From contig DINW01000017.1 in NCBI GenBank assembly GCA_002423705.1, positions 106,956 through 117,912 on the forward strand: a DNA stretch of 10,957 nt. Direction: 5' to 3'. Below, in pieces: positions 7,102 to 10,957 of the stretch. The position numbers were made by a program, and so were the translations under genes. The notes below the pieces were generated by a model. The model was given only the letters and a program-made list of their open reading frames with translations, made no database searches and was not told the origin of the DNA. Numbering within the stretch: position 1 is the stretch's first letter; the number at the start of each line of letters is the position of its first letter. The stretch comes from Clostridium sp. UBA5530. Lineage in GTDB: Bacteria > Bacillota > Clostridia > Clostridiales > Clostridiaceae.

Positions 7102-7554
7102 ATGATGAAAAAAAACGGATATACTCTTTTAGAAGTAATAATTTCTCTATCAATATTATCTATGATATCTATAATTACTTTAAGTTTTTATATCTATACT
7201 TCAAAAAAATATGAGGAAACAAAGTCACAGTATGTAGCATTAGATGTAGCATCTTTTATATTTAAAAGTAAATCATTATGCTTATCTCAAGATAAAAGCA
7301 GTGTAATTATAATAAATGACAAAGATAAAGAACTTATATTCAATATGGATGGGAATATAGAAAAAATGAAATATCCTAAAGAATATGATATTTCTGTACC
7401 TGGAGGAAAGATATATTTAAAAGGAGCTAATGTGATCTCTGATGAAGCGTTAACCATAACAATAAGATGCATCAGAAGAAAGGTATACAGGGAAATATCT
7501 ATGCCTGTTTCTGCATCATTACCGTATATTAAGGAGGAAAATGATATAAAGTGA
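7102..7554 (+). CDS. Prepilin-like protein 1 (GspH/ComGD-like)
   Basis: A short basic leader (MMKKNG) is followed by YTLLEVIISLSILSMIS, a textbook type III signal: Gly at -1, an aromatic residue at +1 and Glu at +5 after prepilin peptidase cleavage, then a hydrophobic helix of about 20 residues. The mature protein is about 145 residues with a beta-rich C-terminal half, fitting the GspH/ComGD minor pilins. ATG at 7102 or 7105 both work; an in-frame TTG at 7090 would overlap pilC and lengthen the leader. Partial SD pairing (GAGTGAT, 7092-7098) lies inside the pilC stop region, so coupling to pilC is likely. As the first and best-formed prepilin of the operon it could be the main subunit, but nothing in the sequence proves that. 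It overlaps the next gene by 4 bases. Confidence 0.85.
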   Translation: MMKKNGYTLLEVIISLSILSMISIITLSFYIYTSKKYEETKSQYVALDVASFIFKSKSLCLSQDKSSVIIINDKDKELIFNMDGNIEKMKYPKEYDISVPGGKIYLKGANVISDEALTITIRCIRRKVYREISMPVSASLPYIKEENDIK

Positions 7555-7985
7555 GTTTGAAAAAAAACAAAATAGCTATGTCCTTAATTGAGCCTCTGTT
7601 AACAATAACAGTGTTTATGCTATTAGTATGCTCAATATTCGCATTAATGGAGTTAAATATAGCATTTTCAAAGAAGAGAGATGAGAAAATCAAAGAACTT
7701 CTATTTTTAGAAGCTGTAAAGAATGAGATTGTATATAATTGCTCAAGAGAAGAAATTCTAAAATATATAAATGAAGAGTTGTATATGCAAGATATTAATA
7801 TGAAATTTGACCAAGTTAAAGAATCAAATAATATAATACAACTATTTTCTAAAGAAATTTTTAGTGGGTGTTATTTAAAAATCAATCCTATATATAACAC
7901 CGATGACGGAACTATAAGCATAAAATATAGGATGGAGGGAAAAAAACTAGTAAGGAATGGTGAATGGTATAAGGGGAAGATTTAA
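7551..7985 (+). CDS. Prepilin-like protein 2 (GspI/ComGE-like)
   Basis: The basic leader MSLKKNKIA precedes MSLIEPLLTITVFMLLVC, a hydrophobic helix with Glu at the expected +5. The residue at -1 is Ala rather than the usual Gly, and +1 is Met, so processing by prepilin peptidase may be less efficient. The 144-residue protein has a short, variable beta-rich C-terminus. Its position and size fit GspI or ComGE. The start GTG (7551) overlaps the previous stop as GTGA, a typical coupling arrangement. An AAGGAGG at 7531-7537 lies 13 bases away, rather far, and closer to it sits ATG-ATA-TAA (7541-7549), a two-codon ORF in another frame. The next ATG in frame (7578) would remove the leader. Confidence 0.75.
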   Translation: MSLKKNKIAMSLIEPLLTITVFMLLVCSIFALMELNIAFSKKRDEKIKELLFLEAVKNEIVYNCSREEILKYINEELYMQDINMKFDQVKESNNIIQLFSKEIFSGCYLKINPIYNTDDGTISIKYRMEGKKLVRNGEWYKGKI

Positions 7986-8439
7986 TAAAAGAAGAGGGTA
8001 CACATTATTCGAAACTATCACTGTTTTATTTGTAAATTTTTTGATTTTTATAATGGTATCATCATTTATAATATTTATTTTTAAATTCTCAATGAACTTT
8101 AAAAATAGCTTAACAGATGAACAATATATATATCAGGGACTTATGTATATAGATAATGTAATAAGATTAAACAATGCAAATGACGTTGAAATTAAATCAG
8201 TAGGAGAAGCTAAATTCATAAATCAGTCAAACACAGAAAAAAATTTTAATTTGGTATATTCGCCTATAAATAAATACTTAAGAATAGTATTTGCTACTTC
8301 AACTAATTCAACGCCTAACTATGTAATAAGAGGGATAAAAGGAACTGAATTTTACAAAAAAAATAACGTTTTATATATAAAAATAACTTCCATTAGGGGA
8401 AAGGAAATTGAAAAAAGTTGCGCATTAAGAAAGTTCTAA
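7957..8439 (+). CDS. Prepilin-like protein 3 (GspJ/ComGF-like)
   Basis: The leader is longer (MVNGIRGRFNKRRG, 14 residues, strongly basic), followed by YTLFETITVLFVNFLIF with Glu at +5: a proper prepilin cleavage site and N-terminal helix. The remaining 125 or so residues alternate predicted strands and a segment DEQYIYQGLMYIDNVIRLN like the helix after the stalk in GspJ/ComGF proteins. ATG 7957 is preferred; GTG 7960 is the alternative. The gene overlaps its predecessor by 29 bases and AAGGA directly abuts the ATG, so translation is probably coupled. No standard start exists closer to the cleavage site. Assignment to GspJ/ComGF rests on order and the helix pattern; the prepilin call itself is firm. 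Confidence 0.82.
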   Translation: MVNGIRGRFNKRRGYTLFETITVLFVNFLIFIMVSSFIIFIFKFSMNFKNSLTDEQYIYQGLMYIDNVIRLNNANDVEIKSVGEAKFINQSNTEKNFNLVYSPINKYLRIVFATSTNSTPNYVIRGIKGTEFYKKNNVLYIKITSIRGKEIEKSCALRKF

Positions 8440-8843
8440 AAAAAGCTTATGGGCTTCCGATGATTTTATTGATTATGCTAACTATATTTTCCATAATGTT
8501 AATTATAAGTTCAATAAGTTTAAATTTATATTATAAATCATTTTATTATGAGTCTGTTATAGATGTTACAACTGATAATATTAACTTTTATCAATTAAAA
8601 TTAAAAATTATAGGTGAAATTGAGAATACTATCAAAGAAAGCAAAAGAGATATAAAATCTAAAGAGCAGTTAGAAAAGCTTTTATATGAATATAACTTTA
8701 ACAAGGTGATTTTAGGTTATTCTGTATATTATGATGAAGGCTTGAAGTATATAATAGCAAAAGAAAAAGCAAATTTGCAACATAAATATGGATTTGAAAT
8801 AAAATATGAAAATAATAAAATAACTTTAAATAAGGTTTGGTAA
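8418..8843 (+). CDS. Prepilin-like protein 4 without Glu5 (GspK/ComGG/PilX-like)
   Basis: The basic leader MRIKKVLKKAYG is followed by LPMILLIMLTIFSIMLIISS, a pilin-type hydrophobic helix, but position +5 after the Gly is Leu instead of Glu and +2 is Pro. Lack of Glu5 is a known property of GspK, the tip pseudopilin of type II secretion, which also comes last in the H-I-J-K order. At 141 residues it is far smaller than GspK (about 300) and closer to ComGG or PilX. The soluble part is Lys/Glu-rich with a likely helix (residues 65-90). The start is TTG 8418, the first standard start after an in-frame stop; a purine-rich SD (about 8395-8405) is 12 bases upstream. It overlaps gene 3 by 22 bases. 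A plain signal-anchor protein is the alternative. Confidence 0.65.
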   Translation: MRIKKVLKKAYGLPMILLIMLTIFSIMLIISSISLNLYYKSFYYESVIDVTTDNINFYQLKLKIIGEIENTIKESKRDIKSKEQLEKLLYEYNFNKVILGYSVYYDEGLKYIIAKEKANLQHKYGFEIKYENNKITLNKVW

Positions 8844-8851
8844 AAAATGAT

Positions 8852-9547
8852 ATGAAAATTTTTATAGCTAAAAATGGAATTATATATAAAAATAATTTAT
8901 ATGAGTATGAAAACACATTGGAATTGTATAAAGAATTTCATAAAAATACATTGCAAATAATTTTACTAGAAGAGGAGTTGCACGTACAATGCCTTGATAT
9001 TCCAAATTGCAAAAAGAGATATTTGTCTTCTATAGTAGAAAACGAGGTAAAAGAAAATTTTAAGAACTGGGAGTCTATACTATATAATTATTCAATAGTA
9101 AAAAAGGAAAACCAAGGATTTAAAATATTGATAAACTATATATATAGCGAAAATCTTAGATACATTAAATTATATAGTAAGTCTCTTAAAATACAGTATG
9201 TGTATCCTATCCAGCTTATAGCAACTAAAAAGTTTAATAAAATAAATAGGAATAAAGTCTATACCATATTATTTAAATATAATGAAATATTTTATGTTTG
9301 TGCATATTATAAAAACTTAATTATAGGAACTGCTATAATTAATAAAATTGAATTGAAGAATAAAGGATTTTTAAAGGTGGAGAAATTTCTAGATATAGTA
9401 CAAGAAATGTGCTATGAATTAGAGTTGGATTTTTGCAGGTATATATATATTTATTTACAAGAAGAAATTATAAAAAAAGCAAACCAAGAAAATTTAGAAG
9501 AAGAATTAAACAATTTTTTGGAGGACTGTGATGAGATACAGATATAA
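8852..9547 (+). CDS. Divergent PilM/GspL-cytoplasmic-domain-like protein
   Basis: There is no transmembrane segment or signal, so it should be cytoplasmic. About 231 residues. Weak features fit the actin-like PilM/GspL family: early strands (MKIFIAKNGIIY), a segment EEELHVQCLDIP (41-50 region), then a helix with VENEVKENF like the Glu-rich turn seen where PilM/GspL proteins read E-l-e...lP, and a C-terminal helix KFLDIVQEMCYELELDF followed by strand IYIYL. The PilM nucleotide motif (D-I-G-S near the N-terminus) is absent and the protein is about 120 residues shorter than PilM, so ATP binding is doubtful. The main argument is context: it sits between prepilins and PilN/PilO-like genes, exactly where pilM or gspL belongs, linking the ATPase to the membrane proteins. 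ATG 8852 is preferred to TTG 8837; neither has a good SD. Confidence 0.55.
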   Translation: MKIFIAKNGIIYKNNLYEYENTLELYKEFHKNTLQIILLEEELHVQCLDIPNCKKRYLSSIVENEVKENFKNWESILYNYSIVKKENQGFKILINYIYSENLRYIKLYSKSLKIQYVYPIQLIATKKFNKINRNKVYTILFKYNEIFYVCAYYKNLIIGTAIINKIELKNKGFLKVEKFLDIVQEMCYELELDFCRYIYIYLQEEIIKKANQENLEEELNNFLEDCDEIQI

Positions 9548-9971
9548 AGGAGGCTTCCTTCCTAGATGGTATAAAGAAAGAAATATAAAAAATTATATAA
9601 ATAAACTTAAGTTGTACCTTGTGATTATTGTAATAATAAATGGAATCTTTGCTCCTTTTACAATAAATAAACTTATGGATAATCCTAAAAAATCTAAAGA
9701 TAATCTTTCTGAAAATATACCTGAAGTAAAAAAGCAATATTGTGAAAATAACCAAGTTAAAGCACTGAAATGGTTTATAAATAATAAGTTTTATGAAAAT
9801 GGAGCATACAGATTTGTAAAGGAAGGAAAAACCAACTTCAGCATAACTTTAAAAGATATAAATAACCTAGATGAATTGAGAAATAGCTTAAATAAAAATA
9901 AAATTAAATTTTCTAGCTTTATGGTATTTAAAGAAAATACAGAATGGAAAGCTAGTATAGATATGGATTAG
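9531..9971 (+). CDS. PilN-like single-pass membrane protein
   Basis: The protein has a basic cytoplasmic N-terminus (about 27 residues), one membrane helix (about 28-45) and an extracytoplasmic domain of about 100 residues. This is the PilN topology. GGFLPRWYKER (7-17) may be a degenerate form of the INLLP motif by which PilN tails dock onto PilM. The outer part ends in an alternating strand-helix-strand pattern (FSITLKDINNLDELRNSL... SFMVFKE... WKASIDMD), compatible with the ferredoxin-like fold of PilN/PilO. At 146 residues it is shorter than typical PilN (about 180-200), apparently lacking most of the coiled coil. ATG 9531 is chosen because GGAGG (9520-9524) lies 6 bases upstream; GTG 9528 is directly adjacent. 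It overlaps the previous gene by 17 bases. Assignment is by topology and order rather than strong similarity. Confidence 0.55.
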   Translation: MRYRYKGGFLPRWYKERNIKNYINKLKLYLVIIVIINGIFAPFTINKLMDNPKKSKDNLSENIPEVKKQYCENNQVKALKWFINNKFYENGAYRFVKEGKTNFSITLKDINNLDELRNSLNKNKIKFSSFMVFKENTEWKASIDMD

Positions 9972-9979
9972 AGGTAAAC

Positions 9980-10345
9980 GTGGAGAAAAATCTTAAAATT
10001 CTAAGTATTATTGTGTTAATTTCATTGATGCTGTTGTTTTTTCAAACATATATAATAAATATATACAAAGATAATCATGGGGATATGGTTATAAATAAAA
10101 CAATTGAAAACAATGCTAAGGATGTACCATACTCCATAGATATGATATATACAAACAAAGTAAAATCTATAACTAAAATAAATGTGGAAGATAAAAAATA
10201 TATAGTATATTATAGTTTTGAAGGTACAAAAGAAGAACTTAAAAGATTGCTAGATGATGTTAAAGAGGAATTAAAGATAATAAATGTAGAAAAATCCCCT
10301 GGAAAAGATGAAATAAAGATTGACTTTTATATAGAATATGAATAA
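9980..10345 (+). CDS. PilO/GspM-like single-pass membrane protein
   Basis: A short basic N-terminus leads into one membrane helix (about 7-26), then an extracytoplasmic domain. The end of it, from IVYYSFEGTKEELKRLL (74-90) through a helix to a final strand pair (KIINVEKSP, EIKIDFYIEYE), follows the PilO/GspM pattern, where a strand reading f-x-G precedes a helix and closing strands of a ferredoxin-like fold. PilO partners PilN in the inner-membrane alignment complex. At 121 residues it is shorter than usual PilO (about 200), again missing coiled coil. It begins at GTG 9980 with GAGGT (9971-9975) as SD, starting on the last base of the preceding TAG. It is the last gene of the operon; no clear terminator follows. 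Confidence 0.6.
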   Translation: MEKNLKILSIIVLISLMLLFFQTYIINIYKDNHGDMVINKTIENNAKDVPYSIDMIYTNKVKSITKINVEDKKYIVYYSFEGTKEELKRLLDDVKEELKIINVEKSPGKDEIKIDFYIEYE

Positions 10346-10552
10346 ATTAAGTATAAATATTACACTAATAAAACATAAGGAACAATTTTTAATTGCAAAT
10401 ATGGATTTATTTTGATAAAATATCATTGTTCAATGTTATATATTTCAGTTAAAATATTAAAATTTAATTATATTCCTTTATAGTTTGTATGGTATTAATT
10501 TACCTTAAAAGGTTATAATATAAATGAAATTATTGTTTTGGAGGGATACTTA
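10346..10552. other. AT-rich spacer between the filament operon and efp
   Basis: This 207-base gap has no ORF of note. Weak dyads are present: CAATT-TTT-AATTG (10383-10395) and a distant 7-bp pair GAACAAT/ATTGTTC (10380-10386 and 10425-10431). None is GC-containing enough or followed by a T-run to be a convincing terminator, so some readthrough from the pilus operon into efp is possible. The right-hand part holds the candidate efp promoter. Confidence 0.5.
10502..10519 (+). promoter_or_regulatory. Candidate efp -10 box with adjacent inverted repeat
   Basis: TATAAT (10514-10519) lies 33 bases before the efp ATG. Directly upstream, in the spacer region, is ACCTT-AA-AAGGT (10502-10513). No good -35 hexamer lies at 16-18 bases; TTGTAT (10485-10490) is 23 bases away. 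The -10 box is plausible; the dyad as an operator is speculative. Confidence 0.45.
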
Positions 10553-10957
10553 ATGATATCAGCAGGAGATTTAAGAAAAGGCACAACTTTTGAATTTGAT
10601 GGACAAGTTTTTACTGTTGCAGAATTTCTACATGTAAAACCAGGAAAGGGAGCTGCCTTTGTTAGAACAAAACTAAGAAACGTAATATCCGGAGGCGTTA
10701 CAGATAGAACATTTAATCCAACTGAGAAGCTTCAAGAAGCTGTAATTGAAAGAAAAGAAATGCAATACCTATATTCCGATGGAGAACTTTACTATTTTAT
10801 GGATCAAGAAACTTTTGAGCAAATTCCTTTGAATCTTGAAAAGGTAGAAGATGCAATAAAATTCTTGAAAGAAAATATGTTTGCAATAATTAAGTTTTAT
10901 AAAGGAGAAGCATTTTCAGTAGAGGCACCTAACTTCGTAGAATTACAGATCATTGAA
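10553..10957 (+). CDS. efp: Elongation factor P, N-terminal 135 codons (3' end outside window)
   Basis: EF-P binds between the ribosomal P and E sites and promotes peptide-bond formation at proline runs. The visible 135 residues comprise the KOW-like domain I (about 1-63) and OB domain II (about 65-128), with only the start of domain III; the full protein is about 185 residues. The loop HVKPGKGAAFVR carries Lys32 at its tip, the position modified in B. subtilis EF-P (5-aminopentanol), and its PGKGAAF context is like that of B. subtilis. EFD, TEKLQEA and YLYSDGELYYFMD further match the family. The start is firmly set by GGAGGG (10540-10545) 7 bases upstream of ATG. It has its own likely promoter, and nothing suggests a functional tie to the filament genes before it. 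Confidence 0.96.
   Translation, partial: MISAGDLRKGTTFEFDGQVFTVAEFLHVKPGKGAAFVRTKLRNVISGGVTDRTFNPTEKLQEAVIERKEMQYLYSDGELYYFMDQETFEQIPLNLEKVEDAIKFLKENMFAIIKFYKGEAFSVEAPNFVELQIIE

Noticed and set aside
10346..10552. Terminator for the filament operon from the dyads at 10383-10395 or 10380-10431
   Set aside because: The stems are 5-7 bp, almost all A-T, and not followed by a T-run.
617..10957. Functional link between rqcH and efp as two ribosome-stalling factors in one window
   Set aside because: They are about 8 kb apart, on opposite strands, with separate promoters; co-location looks coincidental.
1..10957. Mobile elements, CRISPR arrays, tRNA or rRNA genes
   Set aside because: I saw no transposase, integrase, direct-repeat array, attachment-like duplication or RNA gene structure on either strand.

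Overview
The window is AT-rich DNA with A/T-ending codons, strong Shine-Dalgarno (SD) sites and a gene set typical of low-GC Clostridia (Clostridium sensu lato). I cannot name the species. It is almost fully coding; the longest gaps are about 240 and 205 bases.

Left end (1-2550): the C-terminal part of a uracil permease (uraA, cut by the window edge) converges on rqcH, the ribosome quality-control factor of the NFACT family, read on the minus strand. A 14-bp hairpin between them can terminate transcription from both sides and contains the rqcH stop codon. A divergent intergenic region then separates rqcH from dapF.

Middle (2551-4464): dapF (diaminopimelate epimerase; lysine and peptidoglycan precursors) is tightly coupled to a lipoprotein predicted to carry a beta-propeller. 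The pair ends in a strong intrinsic terminator that includes the lipoprotein stop codon.

Main block (about 4505-10345): a nine-gene, plus-strand, type IV filament operon with almost no spacing. The order is assembly ATPase (PilB/GspE/ComGA), inner-membrane platform (PilC/GspF/ComGB), four small prepilin-like proteins in an order resembling GspH-I-J-K or ComGD-GE-GF-GG, then three divergent proteins resembling PilM, PilN and PilO. No prepilin peptidase, retraction ATPase or obvious major pilin is present, so the machine must borrow parts encoded elsewhere. The ATPase gene has a perfect SD at the ideal distance from an ATA codon rather than ATG, and several downstream genes use GTG or TTG starts with overlapping reading frames. 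Expression therefore looks low or dependent on translational coupling.

Right end (10346-10957): an AT-rich spacer with a likely promoter, followed by the first 135 codons of efp (elongation factor P), cut by the window edge.

The most interesting content is the compact ComG-like/PilMNO hybrid filament operon between housekeeping genes. Its parts belong to known families; the particular combination and the start-codon arrangement are what merit a closer look.
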